A stretch of DNA of 64,000 nucleotides from Phocaeicola vulgatus ATCC 8482 (GCF_000012825.1 NC_009614.1:3410001-3474000); one strand, 5' to 3'; shown: positions 31,021 through 39,880, counted from the first letter of the stretch. Made by a program: numbers and translations. The notes: generated by a model not told the origin, from the sequence alone.

Positions 31021-32100
31021 ATGGTTATGAAAAAGATTTTGATAGCTTTGGCCTTATTGCTGACAGGCATTGCAAGCGGATCGGCATGTACCGGTATTTC
31101 ATTCCTCGCTGAAGATGGCGGATATGTGCAGGCACGTACTATAGAGTGGGGGAACAGTTATCTTCCGAGTGAATATGTTATTGTTCCCAGAGGACAGGAT
31201 TTGGTATCTTATACTCCAACGGGTGTAAATGGCTTGAGATTTCGGGCTAAATATGGTCTGGTAGGACTGGCTATCATTCAGAAAGAGTTTGTGGCTGAAG
31301 GACTGAATGAAGTAGGGCTTTCGGCTGGATTGTTTTATTTTCCCCATTATGGGAAGTATGAAGAATATGATGAGGCTCAAAATGCAATTACTTTGTCGGA
31401 TTTGCAGGTGGTGAACTGGATGCTTTCCCAATTTGCTACTATAGACGAAGTGAGAGAAGCTATAGAAGGGGTGAAGGTGGTGTCTCTTGATAAACCTGGT
31501 AAAAGTTCTACGGTACATTGGCGCATTGGCGATGCTAAAGGAAATCAAATGGTGTTGGAATTTGTAGGTGGTGTTCCTTATTTTTATGAAAATAAAGTAG
31601 GAGTACTCACCAATTCTCCCGATTTTCCATGGCAGGTGATTAACTTGAATAATTATGTAAATCTATATCCGGGAGCTGTCACTCCACAGCAATGGGGTGG
31701 GGTGACTATTTTCCCTTTTGGCGCAGGTGCCGGATTTCATGGTATTCCGGGGGATGTAACTCCTCCATCCCGTTTTGTTCGTGTAGCGTTTTATAAGGCA
31801 ACAGCTCCGGTGTGTCCTACAGCGTATGACGCTATATTACAAAGCTTTCATATCCTGAATAATTTTGATATTCCTATTGGTATAGAATATGCGTTAGGGA
31901 AAGCACCTGATATTCCTAGTGCCACACAATGGACTTCGGCTATTGATTTGACAAACAGGAAAGTGTATTATAAAACAGCATACAATAACAATATTCGTTG
32001 TATTAGTATGAAGAAGATTGATTTTGATAAAGTGAAGTATCAGTCGTATCCATTGGATAAGGAGTTGAAACAGCCTGTAGAAGAGATTATTGTGAAATAG
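31021..32100 (+). CDS. Secreted choloylglycine hydrolase / penicillin V acylase family (Ntn hydrolase; bile-salt-hydrolase candidate)
   Basis: A 359-residue protein (or 357 from ATG 31027). A signal peptide (LIALALLLTGIASGSA) ends right before Cys23 (C-TGISFLAEDG), which becomes the N-terminal nucleophile after cleavage, as in this Ntn-hydrolase family. The RTIEWG block supplies the conserved Arg and Asp/Glu-type pocket. A central Asn (LTNSPDFPWQVINLNNY) and late Arg residues complete the site. The family hydrolyses amide bonds in conjugated bile salts, penicillin V or N-acyl amino acids. Bile-salt hydrolase is a sensible guess for a gut Bacteroides but specificity cannot be read here. It is a single-gene unit beside tRNA-Lys. 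Confidence 0.85.
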   Translation: MVMKKILIALALLLTGIASGSACTGISFLAEDGGYVQARTIEWGNSYLPSEYVIVPRGQDLVSYTPTGVNGLRFRAKYGLVGLAIIQKEFVAEGLNEVGLSAGLFYFPHYGKYEEYDEAQNAITLSDLQVVNWMLSQFATIDEVREAIEGVKVVSLDKPGKSSTVHWRIGDAKGNQMVLEFVGGVPYFYENKVGVLTNSPDFPWQVINLNNYVNLYPGAVTPQQWGGVTIFPFGAGAGFHGIPGDVTPPSRFVRVAFYKATAPVCPTAYDAILQSFHILNNFDIPIGIEYALGKAPDIPSATQWTSAIDLTNRKVYYKTAYNNNIRCISMKKIDFDKVKYQSYPLDKELKQPVEEIIVK

Positions 32101-32202
32101 TGTAAGGGCTTGGAAACTGTTGGCGGAAGTACATGGAAGTTTTAATTGCAATGAATGAATAATGGATAAAATGCATTTTTTTAGAAAAAAGTTCTAGAAA
32201 TG

Positions 32203-32233
32203 TTTGCAGATACAAAAATAAACTGTACCTTTG
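32203..32233 (+). promoter_or_regulatory. Promoter of tRNA-Lys
   Basis: TTTG (32203-32206), 19 nt, TACCTTTG (32226-32233). The text TACCTTTGCACTCGCAATT directly after and including the -7 box is shared exactly with the tRNA-Arg promoter near 50078. Confidence 0.8.
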
Positions 32234-32270
32234 CACTCGCAATTCGGAAGAATAGCAATAATAAAGGATT

Positions 32271-32343
32271 GATTCGCTAGCTCAGCAGGTAGAGCACAAC
32301 ACTTTTAATGTTGGGGTCTTGGGTTCGAGCCCCAAGCGGATCA
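32271..32343 (+). tRNA. tRNA-Lys (anticodon TTT)
   Basis: Full cloverleaf: acceptor GATTCGC with GCGGATC (one G-T), D arm GCTC/GAGC, anticodon stem CAACA/TGTTG with loop CTTTTAA (TTT at 32304-32306), 5-nt variable loop, T arm TTGGG-TTCGAGC-CCCAA, discriminator A. No CCA encoded. Confidence 0.97.
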
Positions 32344-32353
32344 CTTGAAAATC

Positions 32354-32385
32354 AGAGAGTTACACTAAAGTAGCTCTCTTTTTTT
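32354..32385 (+). terminator. Terminator of tRNA-Lys
   Basis: 10-bp stem AGAGAGTTAC/GTAGCTCTCT (one G-T pair), 6-nt loop, then T residues. Confidence 0.9.
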
Positions 32386-32508
32386 ATGCCCAAATTGTGC
32401 TGGTTTACATGGTTCAGTTAAACCGAGAGTTAAACGGGGATCAGTTTGAAAACTTGGGGGAATCTTTTCTTTTTTGTAGAGAACACAGTTGAACTTTTAA
32501 AAAAGAAT

Positions 32509-32516
32509 TATATTTG
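32509..32516 (+). promoter_or_regulatory. Probable -7 element of corA
   Basis: TATATTTG ends 20 bases before the ATG at 32537, giving a very short leader. TTG at 32489-32491 is 17 nt upstream. Confidence 0.5.
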
Positions 32517-32536
32517 TATTATTCATTACTGAAACT

Positions 32537-33577
32537 ATGGCGAAGAATAATTTACTAAGTGAGCAACTTGCTTATATTGGTGTCAGTTGTACCCCTACGC
32601 ATCTGCATTTGTGCAGTTATAATGCTGAAAGTATTTGTATGAAGGATGGGAAAGATATAGATAGTTTAATCCCTTATTTGAATAAGAATGCTATAAACTG
32701 GATACAAATTCATGGCTTTCAGAATACGGAGGTCATACAGCATGTCTGTCAGAATTTTAATGTCGACTTTTTGACGATACAAGATATTTTGAACTCCGAC
32801 CATCAGACCAAGATAGAACAGCATGATACATATAATGTAGTGATTTTGAAGTTACTTTTTTCTAATGATGATGGCTATGTACCACAACAAATAGCCATTG
32901 TGCAAGGTGGAAATTATCTGTTGACTTTTATGGAAAAGGAAACAGACTTTCTGAATGATATAAATACGGCATTGGAAAAGAATGTGTTGAAAATACGTAG
33001 CCGGCAGTCTGATTTCCTGCTCAGTGTTATTCTAAACAGTGTGATGGCCAGCTTTATATCCATTATTTCGGAATTGGAAGACGGATTAGAGGATTTAGAA
33101 GAGCAATTGCTTTCGCCGGAACAGGCTGATATGCTCGGTATTGAAAATATACAGCAATACCGCCGTAATTTTCGTGTAATAAAGAAATGTATTTTACCAT
33201 TAAAGGAGGAAATCAGCAAGTTGTTGCATCCGATCGATAATGATTTGTTGCACAAAGCAAGCCGTCCTTTCTTTAATGATGTCAATGATCATTTGCAGTT
33301 TGTATTGCAAACTTTAGATGGTTGCCGTGACATGATTTCAGCTTTGGTAGATATTTACCTTTCCAATAATGACCGACGGATGAACAGCATCATGAAACAG
33401 CTGACTGTTGTTTCTACTATATTTATTCCGTTGACTTTTCTGGCAGGAATCTGGGGAATGAATTTCCAATGGATGCCTGAACTGGGATGGCGGTATGGCT
33501 ATGTATTTGCATGGACATTGATGTTGATACTAGTAGCAGTTATCTACTTCTATTTTAAGCGTAAAAAATGGTATTGA
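32537..33577 (+). CDS. corA: CorA-family magnesium/divalent-cation transporter
   Basis: A 346-residue inner-membrane protein. A cytoplasmic N-terminal domain with long helices (residues 150-265) leads to two C-terminal membrane segments. Between them lies the defining GMN motif (GIWGMNFQWMPEL, residues 307-309), the selectivity filter of the CorA pentamer. The C-terminus is basic (KRKKWY), which fits the inside. The full domain set makes CorA a confident call; the ion is probably Mg2+, but Co2+ or Zn2+ variants exist. It is a single-gene unit, and the Lrp-type gene converges on it 24 bases downstream. Confidence 0.93.
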   Translation: MAKNNLLSEQLAYIGVSCTPTHLHLCSYNAESICMKDGKDIDSLIPYLNKNAINWIQIHGFQNTEVIQHVCQNFNVDFLTIQDILNSDHQTKIEQHDTYNVVILKLLFSNDDGYVPQQIAIVQGGNYLLTFMEKETDFLNDINTALEKNVLKIRSRQSDFLLSVILNSVMASFISIISELEDGLEDLEEQLLSPEQADMLGIENIQQYRRNFRVIKKCILPLKEEISKLLHPIDNDLLHKASRPFFNDVNDHLQFVLQTLDGCRDMISALVDIYLSNNDRRMNSIMKQLTVVSTIFIPLTFLAGIWGMNFQWMPELGWRYGYVFAWTLMLILVAVIYFYFKRKKWY

Positions 33578-33601
33578 TGAGAGAGGATGGATGGGATTTA
33601 C

Positions 33602-34072
33602 TTAAATGTGAATCCCATATTCATGTTTTACTTCATTCATTACAAAGGTGCTTTCCAGTGAACCCAAACTGTCAATCGTGCCCAAGACATTGAGGATAAA
33701 TTCCTGATAATACTTCATATTAGGGGAGTGTATTTTAAGCAAATAGTCATAACTGCCTGATATGTTGTAGCACTCTGTTACTTCAGGGATATCCTGAATT
33801 ATCCGTGTAAATTCCGCAGCAATGTCCCGGTTCAGTCTTCTTAGCTTGACACTGCAAAATACCACGAAGCCTTGGTTTAGTTTCTCAGCGTCCAATACAG
33901 CGATATATTTTTTTATATATCCTCCATTTTCCAATCGTTTGAGGCGTTCGAACACCGGAGTGGAGGAAAGGCTTACCCGTGCAGCCAGTTCTTTGGTGGT
34001 CAGTCGGGCATTTTCTTGCAAGGTACGTAGTATCTGCAAATCTACTTTGTCAAGTTTCTCTAAAGTACTCAT
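33602..34072 (-). CDS. Lrp/AsnC-family transcriptional regulator
   Basis: A 156-residue DNA-binding protein. The N-terminal HTH (DLQILRTLQENARLTTKELA, then VSLSSTPVFERLKRLENGGYIKKY) is the AsnC-type wing-HTH. The C-terminal half (residues 65-150) is the RAM/ACT-like ligand-binding domain (GFVVFCSVKLRRLNRD, YNISGSYDYLLKI). Such proteins form octamers and sense amino acids. The start at 34072 gives the classic MSTLEKLDKVD beginning; an upstream in-frame ATG at 34099 adds nine residues without support. A minus-strand -7 box (CAAATATA at 34111-34118 on the plus strand) is close upstream. Target genes are unknown; metY at 40.6 kb is not adjacent. Confidence 0.93.
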   Translation of the reverse strand: MSTLEKLDKVDLQILRTLQENARLTTKELAARVSLSSTPVFERLKRLENGGYIKKYIAVLDAEKLNQGFVVFCSVKLRRLNRDIAAEFTRIIQDIPEVTECYNISGSYDYLLKIHSPNMKYYQEFILNVLGTIDSLGSLESTFVMNEVKHEYGIHI

Positions 34073-34110
34073 AGAATAATATTTTTTCAAGAGGTTCATA
34101 TCTGTTAATA

Positions 34111-34118
34111 CAAATATA
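34111..34118 (-). promoter_or_regulatory. Probable -7 element of the Lrp-type gene
   Basis: On the minus strand TATATTTG, about 39 bases before the start at 34072. -33 box not clear. Confidence 0.5.
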
Positions 34119-34235
34119 TTGCATTTATTTTAGATTCCGGAGAATTTTCGGGAAATGTAGTACAGGGTTATATTCTTTTTTTGCCGGAGAATGCAAGAAA
34201 AGGGCAGAATGATTTTATCTCTCAAAAATACTTTT

Positions 34236-34243
34236 TATCTTTG
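34236..34243 (+). promoter_or_regulatory. -7 element only 8 bases before a start codon
   Basis: TATCTTTG (34236-34243) is followed by the ATG at 34252. A start point about 5-8 nt after the box would make the message leaderless or nearly so. Confidence 0.5.
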
Positions 34244-34251
34244 CAGTTGCT

Positions 34252-34677
34252 ATGACAAAGTATATATATCTTTTTTATATCTTGTTAGGTGTATGCCTGT
34301 TGGCGGGCTTTGGTTCCGCATTTGATAGCGGACAGGAGCACGATGTAGTTCGTACAGTTGGTTTGGAAAACAGTGCGGTGGCGCTGTGCAACATATCTGA
34401 AAGCAATAACGGGCAGGAAAAAAAAGAGATAAATAATGAAAGCTACCATTTTTATAAAGTCGGTATCGGCGGTACAGCTACCTCTTTTTCTTTTCGCACC
34501 TTGTGCTCTTCTAAAATTCTGCGAACTCATTCCTCTGCTTCCGTCATAGCCAAGTTGGCCAGATTCTTGAAAGTACTTCTTCCTGAAGAAAAGCAAATTT
34601 CTTTTTCACCTATTCTTTATTTTACTCAATATTCCTGTGAATACTATATTTATCAGTTGAGGCGTATTCTTATTTAG
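34252..34677 (+). CDS. Small secreted or membrane-anchored protein of unknown function
   Basis: A 141-residue protein I do not recognise. An N-terminal hydrophobic segment (YIYLFYILLGVCLLAGFGSA) is a signal peptide or anchor; no lipobox. The middle is polar (EHDVVRTVGLENSAVALC), and the C-terminal half is basic and rich in Ser/Tyr without known motifs. It is transcribed alone or with DedA, 132 bases downstream. Reality is supported by the signal peptide and by a promoter directly in front; low complexity of the tail and lack of homologues that I know lower the confidence. Confidence 0.55.
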   Translation: MTKYIYLFYILLGVCLLAGFGSAFDSGQEHDVVRTVGLENSAVALCNISESNNGQEKKEINNESYHFYKVGIGGTATSFSFRTLCSSKILRTHSSASVIAKLARFLKVLLPEEKQISFSPILYFTQYSCEYYIYQLRRILI

Positions 34678-34809
34678 TTTATTTTTTCTTCTCGGCAAGG
34701 TCTGTTTTTTATATCTTACATTTTTTTGTTTTTATATTTTCATAATGGGAACTGGGGTGGATGCTTGTTCCTTTTATGAACGGTGTTATATGTTAATAAC
34801 TAATATATA

Positions 34810-35454
34810 ATGGAATTTTTATTGGACTTTATACTTCACATTGACCAATATATGATAGATATTGTTCAAGAATATCATACTTGGGCTTATGTCATACTGT
34901 TTATAATCATTTTTTGCGAAACGGGATTGGTTGTCACTCCATTCCTCCCCGGAGATTCTTTGCTTTTTGTCGCGGGAGCTATTTCGGCTTTGCCCGATAT
35001 GCCTTTGGAAGTTAATATTCTCGCTTTGGTTTTATTTCTTTCAGCTGTGCTGGGCGATTCCTGTAATTATATGATAGGACACTTTTTTGGAAATAAACTT
35101 TTCAATAATCCCGATTCCCGTATATTTAAGCAAAGTCATTTGGAAAAAACACATGAATTTTATAAAAAATACGGAGGAAAGACCATCATTATTGCCCGTT
35201 TTGTACCTATAGTCCGTACATTTGCTCCTTTTGTAGCAGGTATGGGCAAAATGCATTATTATTATTTTATGGTGTATAATCTGATAGGGGGAGCTTTGTG
35301 GGTTGGTATTTTCTGTTATGCCGGTTATTTTTTCGGTGATCTTCCATTTGTACAGAAAAATCTGAAATTGCTGATTGTGGCTATTATTGTCGTTTCTATA
35401 TTGCCTGCCGTTATAGAAGTAGGCAGGAATAAGTGGAAAACTCGCCATTACTAA
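34810..35454 (+). CDS. DedA-family (SNARE-associated) membrane protein
   Basis: A 214-residue inner-membrane protein of the DedA/Tvp38 family, proposed to be undecaprenyl-phosphate or phospholipid flippases. Typical stretches are [20 protein letters not shown] near the N-terminus, the [13 protein letters not shown] re-entrant part and the conserved [19 protein letters not shown] motif (Arg residues essential in E. coli homologues). About five hydrophobic segments. It stands 39 bases before the DUF47-PiT pair, so the three could share a transcript. Confidence 0.92.
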   Translation: MEFLLDFILHIDQYMIDIVQEYHTWAYVILFIIIFCETGLVVTPFLPGDSLLFVAGAISALPDMPLEVNILALVLFLSAVLGDSCNYMIGHFFGNKLFNNPDSRIFKQSHLEKTHEFYKKYGGKTIIIARFVPIVRTFAPFVAGMGKMHYYYFMVYNLIGGALWVGIFCYAGYFFGDLPFVQKNLKLLIVAIIVVSILPAVIEVGRNKWKTRHY

Positions 35455-35493
35455 AATCAAACATATCAAAAACAATTTATTCAAATTACATTT

Positions 35494-36141
35494 ATGAAAA
35501 ATTCTTTTTTTAGTCGATTTACACCTCAAGAACCTAAGTTTTTCCCTATGTTGAAACGTTTGTCTGAAATCCTGACCTCATCATCGGATTTATTGGTAGA
35601 AAGCATGCAGCATGATAAGCCGGAAGAGAGAGAAGACTATTACAAACGCATCAAAGATATGGAACGTGAAGGTGACAAGCAGACTCATTTAATTTTTGAC
35701 GAATTGGGAAAAACTTTCATAACCCCTTTTGATCGTGAGGATATTCACGATTTGGCATCAACTATGGATGATGTAATAGATGGGATTAACAGTTGCGCCA
35801 AACGTATCACGATCTATAATCCCCATCCCATTGCTAATAGTGGAAAAGAGTTGAGTTTGTTGATACAGCAAGCGGCTGTTTATATAAGTAAGGCAATGGA
35901 CGAATTGGAAATTTTCCGTAAAAAGCCTACTGAATTAAGAGTATGTTGTACAAAATTGCATGACATAGAGAATCAGGCGGATGATGTATATGAACTCTTT
36001 GTTAAGAAACTATTTGAGGAAGAAAAGGATTGCATAGAACTGATTAAGATCAAGGAGATAATGCATGAATTGGAGAAAACGACCGATGCGGCAGAACGGG
36101 TAGGAAAAATCTTGAGAAACCTGATTGTGAAATACGCATAA
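35494..36141 (+). CDS. DUF47/PhoU-like Pit accessory protein
   Basis: A 215-residue, mostly helical cytoplasmic protein of the DUF47 family (PhoU-like, Pit accessory). Conserved parts are ERE-D-T-H-type metal ligands (DMEREGDKQTHLIFDEL), PFDREDIHDLASTMDDVIDGI, and the second half KLHDIENQADDVYE with HELEKTTDAAERVGKILRN. These E/D-rich motifs occur twice, matching the PhoU three-helix repeat. DUF47 proteins partner with PiT phosphate carriers and probably control their activity. The PiT gene starts 16 bases downstream. Confidence 0.93.
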   Translation: MKNSFFSRFTPQEPKFFPMLKRLSEILTSSSDLLVESMQHDKPEEREDYYKRIKDMEREGDKQTHLIFDELGKTFITPFDREDIHDLASTMDDVIDGINSCAKRITIYNPHPIANSGKELSLLIQQAAVYISKAMDELEIFRKKPTELRVCCTKLHDIENQADDVYELFVKKLFEEEKDCIELIKIKEIMHELEKTTDAAERVGKILRNLIVKYA

Positions 36142-36157
36142 AAGCAGAAGGTACAAT

Positions 36158-37171
36158 ATGGAATTATTAGTGATTATTATTACTTTGGCTTTGATTTTTG
36201 ACTATATTAACGGATTTCATGATGCAGCCAATTCAATAGCCACCATTGTGTCAACCAAGGTTCTTACTCCGTTCCAAGCGGTGATATGGGCGGCATTTTT
36301 TAATTTTGTTGCATTCTTTATTGCTAAATGTATAATCGGAGGGTTCGGAATAGCCAATACTGTATCCAAGACAGTAGTGGAACAGTATATTTCCTTGCCG
36401 ATTATTCTTTCGGGGGTTATTGCAGCTATTGTCTGGAATCTGTTTACATGGTGGAAGGGGATTCCTTCTTCTTCTTCGCATACGCTGATCGGAGGTTTTG
36501 CCGGTGCTGCTATTATGGCTCATGGTTTTGATGCCATTCAGCTCAATATTATTTTGAAGATTGCTGTTTTTATCTTTTTGGCACCATTTATAGGGATGGT
36601 TGTTGCTTTTGGATTTACGTTGCTTGTCCTTCACATTTGTCGTCGTGCACATCCGAATACGGCTGAGATGTGGTTTAAGAAATTGCAGCTTGTTTCTTCG
36701 GCTTTGTTCAGTATAGGGCATGGACTGAATGATTCCCAGAAGGTAATGGGTATTATTGCTGCTGCCCTGATCGCTGCTCATTCGGAAGGGTTAAGAATGG
36801 GAATAAATAGTATCAATGATTTGCCGGATTGGGTGGCATTTTCTTGTTTTACTGCCATTTCTTTAGGAACGATGTCAGGCGGATGGAAGATTGTGAAAAC
36901 CATGGGAACTAAGATTACCAAAGTAACTCCTTTGGAGGGAGTTGTTGCGGAAACTGCTGGCGCATTTACATTGTATCTGACAGAATATTTGAAAATACCT
37001 GTAAGTACAACCCACACCATTACAGGAGCTATTATCGGAGTGGGTGCTACTAAGCGTCTTTCAGCCGTCCGATGGGGAATAACAAGAAGCCTGATGACGG
37101 CTTGGGTGTTGACTATTCCTGTCAGTGGAATATTGGCCGCTGTTATTTACGGAGTGGTTACTCTTTTTTAG
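36158..37171 (+). CDS. PiT-family inorganic phosphate transporter
   Basis: A 337-residue membrane transporter of the Pit/PHO-4 family. Both family signatures are present: DYINGFHDAANSIATIVSTK near the N-terminus and GLNDSQKVMGIIAAA with VSTTHTITGAIIGVGATKR in the second half, reflecting the internal repeat. About nine to ten membrane helices. It takes up metal-phosphate with protons or sodium. It forms an operon with DUF47 upstream and ends at a strong terminator. The ion coupling is not visible. Confidence 0.94.
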   Translation: MELLVIIITLALIFDYINGFHDAANSIATIVSTKVLTPFQAVIWAAFFNFVAFFIAKCIIGGFGIANTVSKTVVEQYISLPIILSGVIAAIVWNLFTWWKGIPSSSSHTLIGGFAGAAIMAHGFDAIQLNIILKIAVFIFLAPFIGMVVAFGFTLLVLHICRRAHPNTAEMWFKKLQLVSSALFSIGHGLNDSQKVMGIIAAALIAAHSEGLRMGINSINDLPDWVAFSCFTAISLGTMSGGWKIVKTMGTKITKVTPLEGVVAETAGAFTLYLTEYLKIPVSTTHTITGAIIGVGATKRLSAVRWGITRSLMTAWVLTIPVSGILAAVIYGVVTLF

Positions 37172-37216
37172 AATGACCGGATTGTAGGCTGTTCTAGAAA
37201 ATAAAGATCTGTCGTG

Positions 37217-37247
37217 ACCGAGGTGACTGGGAAGTTACCTCGGTTTT
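37217..37247 (+). terminator. Terminator after the PiT gene
   Basis: Stem ACCGAGGT (37217-37224) with ACCTCGGT (37237-37244), inner GAC/GTT pairing, then TTTTG. Confidence 0.85.
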
Positions 37248-37307
37248 GTATACATACCCATTTGTAGGTAAAAAGTGGATGAAACTAATAATAAATATAA
37301 AATGTTA

Positions 37308-37337
37308 TTGTGAGTTTGTTATTTGTTTCTATTTTTG
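37308..37337 (+). promoter_or_regulatory. Promoter of the His-rich/TonB-receptor operon
   Basis: TTG (37308-37310), 19 nt, TATTTTTG (37330-37337). Start point near 37344 places the translation start at ATG 37361, not at the in-frame ATG 37310 within the promoter. Confidence 0.6.
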
Positions 37338-37360
37338 TAGTGGTCTTACTGAACACAAAA

Positions 37361-37672
37361 ATGAGAGAAAACGCAAAAGGCAGGATTTTTATAGCATGGC
37401 TGTTGTTAATGACGCTTATGCCATTTTTCATGGTGAAGACTTTTCACCACCATGAAGAAGATGCCGTTTGCCATTCTGATAGTGGGAATTCTCATGATTC
37501 CTCTCATCAGTGTCCCGTGTGCAATTTCACACTTTCACCTTTTACACAAGTTGAAACATTACAACTTCATATTGTTCTTCCGGTTTTTGATTATCAGCCG
37601 AAAATAACAGTGGATAAGGTTTGCCAGGTTAAATCTTATCCTTATTATCTGCGTGCACCTCCCGTTTGCTGA
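37361..37672 (+). CDS. Small His/Cys-rich membrane-anchored protein with C-terminal LRAPPVC (metal-binding candidate)
   Basis: A 103-residue protein. A short basic N-terminus (MRENAKGR) leads to one membrane segment or signal peptide (IFIAWLLLMTLMPFFMV), then a His/Asp/Cys cluster (FHHHEEDAVCHSDSGNSHD, SHQCPVCNF), a beta-rich stretch, a Cys, and the ending YLRAPPVC. The protein at 63187 in this window has the same plan and C-terminus (LRAPPFYC). Both precede TonB-dependent receptors. CPVC and the His cluster point to metal binding outside the inner membrane, but the function is not known to me. Start at 37361 fits the promoter at 37308-37337. Forty-eight bases before the receptor gene. Confidence 0.78.
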   Translation: MRENAKGRIFIAWLLLMTLMPFFMVKTFHHHEEDAVCHSDSGNSHDSSHQCPVCNFTLSPFTQVETLQLHIVLPVFDYQPKITVDKVCQVKSYPYYLRAPPVC

Positions 37673-37720
37673 TTCACATAGTATCTTTTATTTATTCACA
37701 ACATCAAATGATTGTAATTT

Positions 37721-39880
37721 ATGCGTATCAGATATGTTTCGGGTACGCTGGGAATGTTTTTTACCTTGTTTTCAAATGCACAGGTAGTTTCTGATACGAT
37801 TAAAAGTGTGGATTTATCCGAAGTGGTGGTGACTGGATCTTACCGACATGCTCAGGAGAAAAAGACTACCCTGACACTCGAGTTGTTTCAGAAAGATTAT
37901 TTGAACCGGCATTTTACCGGTAATTTGGTACAGACTTTGAAAAATGTTCCCGGTGTACACTCGATGGATATTGGTGCGGGATTCTCCAAACCTATGATTC
38001 GTGGTTTGGGATTCAACCGTATTGCCGTATCCGAAAATGGAATAAAACAAGAGGGGCAACAATGGGGGGCCGACCATGGACTGGAAATTGATGCTTTTAA
38101 TGTAGACGAGGTACGGATTCTGAAAGGTCCGTCTTCACTGCTCTACGGCAGTGATGCGATGGGAGGTGTCATCGAAATCCTTCCTTTGCTTCCACAAAAA
38201 GAGAACCGATTTTTTGGTGAGGCTGCCTTATTGGGAAAATCAGTGAACGGCACTGTGGGCGGTTCACTGATGCTAGGTATTGAGAAGAATGCATGGCTGG
38301 TCAGAGTACGTTTTTCAGAACAGCACTATGGAGATTATCATGTACCGGTCGATACCATTGTATATCTTACCCAGTTGGTGCCTGTTTACGGTCGTAAGCT
38401 GAAAAACACCGCTGGGTTCGAGCGCAATGTTTCTGTCATGGGAGATTATAGAAAGAAGTTTTATCAGATGAATATTGCTGTGAGCAATGTTTATCAGAAG
38501 ATGGGCTTCTTTCTCGGTGCTCATGGCATTCCTGATATTTCCCGTTTGGAGGATGATGAGAACAGCCGTAATATTGAATTGCCTTATAGCAAAGTGAACC
38601 ATCTTAAAGTAACCACGCATCAACAGTATCTTTGGAATGGGATACAACTTTCAGGTGATTTCGGCTATCAGTTCAATCATCGGGAGGAATGGAGTGCTTT
38701 CCATACCCATTATGACACTCAGATGATGCCTGCAAAGGATCCGGATAGGGAACTGGTGTTCAAACTGCATACATTCAGCTCCTCTCTGAAGCTGCGGTTG
38801 TCCAGCTCTTCTTCCTGGGAGCATATGGCAGGGTGGAATATGCAGATACAGAAAAATGCGATTGGCGGATATTCTTTTCTGCTACCGGAATACAAGCGTT
38901 TTACTACCGGAGCTTTTTGGCTGACGACTTTCCGATTGGATAATCAGTTGTCTGTAACTGGTGGGATACGTTATGATCGGGGAAGGATTGATATAGCGGC
39001 ATTCGAAGATCCTTATTTGGTGGAGTATCTGCACAGACAGGGATATGAAGAAGAGGTAATACAGGCATATCGTTGGCGAAGTTATCCGGTGGACAGGGCT
39101 TATGGTAATTATTCCTGTTCGGCGGGAGTAGTGTGGACACCCGCTGCCGGTCATCTTCTGAAGATGAATGTGGGACGTAGCTTCCGTTTGCCGGGAGTCA
39201 ATGAATTAGCATCCAACGGAGTGCATCACGGAACTTTCCGTCATGAAAAAGGGGATGCCACTCTTTCTTCGGAACAAGGATGGCAGATTGATGCTTCCTA
39301 TACCTTGGCTTATAAAAAAATGGAACTGGTTGTTTCATCTTTTGCCAGTTGGTTTGATAATTATATTTATTTGCGCCCTATGGGAGAATGGTCTGTATTG
39401 CCCCATGCTGGACAGATTTATCAATATAGTGGCGCACGTGCTTTGTTCATGGGTGGTGAGATAAATTTCAATATGGATTTTCTACGCCATTTTAATTATC
39501 GTTTAGTCGGTGAGTATGTCTATACTTATAATCGTGACGAACATACGGCTTTAAGTTTTTCACCTCCTGTATCCATGCGTAATATTCTGACATGGAATAA
39601 AAAGGATTTTCAGTTGTATGCTGAACTTCAAAGTATAGCTTCGCAGAACCGTATAGCGAGGAATGAAGACCGCACACCCGGAGCTTGTTTGATTCATCTG
39701 GGTGGAAGTATTCATATACCTATGGCCAAGGCGGATATTGAAATATCTTTGGGCATTCGTAATTTGTCGGATGTGAAATATTACAATCATTTGAGTTTTT
39801 ATAGGAAAGTGGAAATCCCTGAACCGGGAAGAAGCTTTCAGATTTCGATTAAAGTACCATTTAAACAATTATTAAAATGA
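37721..39880 (+). CDS. TonB-dependent outer-membrane receptor, metal-uptake (ZnuD-like) candidate
   Basis: A 719-residue receptor without the SusC-type N-terminal domain. A signal peptide (TLGMFFTLFSNAQ) leads to a TonB-box-like DLSEVVVTGSYRH, plug motifs (LVQTLKNVPGVHSMD, KPMIRGLGFNRIAV, VRILKGPSSLLYGSDAMGG) and a 22-strand barrel ending in FQISIKVPF. A His-containing region (WGADHGLEIDAF, HGTFRHEKGDAT) resembles zinc receptors. It lies between a His-rich small protein and a DUF4625 His-rich lipoprotein, whose ATG overlaps its stop (ATGA). The imported metal is inferred from these neighbours; zinc is the best guess, copper or nickel cannot be excluded. Confidence 0.88.
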   Translation: MRIRYVSGTLGMFFTLFSNAQVVSDTIKSVDLSEVVVTGSYRHAQEKKTTLTLELFQKDYLNRHFTGNLVQTLKNVPGVHSMDIGAGFSKPMIRGLGFNRIAVSENGIKQEGQQWGADHGLEIDAFNVDEVRILKGPSSLLYGSDAMGGVIEILPLLPQKENRFFGEAALLGKSVNGTVGGSLMLGIEKNAWLVRVRFSEQHYGDYHVPVDTIVYLTQLVPVYGRKLKNTAGFERNVSVMGDYRKKFYQMNIAVSNVYQKMGFFLGAHGIPDISRLEDDENSRNIELPYSKVNHLKVTTHQQYLWNGIQLSGDFGYQFNHREEWSAFHTHYDTQMMPAKDPDRELVFKLHTFSSSLKLRLSSSSSWEHMAGWNMQIQKNAIGGYSFLLPEYKRFTTGAFWLTTFRLDNQLSVTGGIRYDRGRIDIAAFEDPYLVEYLHRQGYEEEVIQAYRWRSYPVDRAYGNYSCSAGVVWTPAAGHLLKMNVGRSFRLPGVNELASNGVHHGTFRHEKGDATLSSEQGWQIDASYTLAYKKMELVVSSFASWFDNYIYLRPMGEWSVLPHAGQIYQYSGARALFMGGEINFNMDFLRHFNYRLVGEYVYTYNRDEHTALSFSPPVSMRNILTWNKKDFQLYAELQSIASQNRIARNEDRTPGACLIHLGGSIHIPMAKADIEISLGIRNLSDVKYYNHLSFYRKVEIPEPGRSFQISIKVPFKQLLK

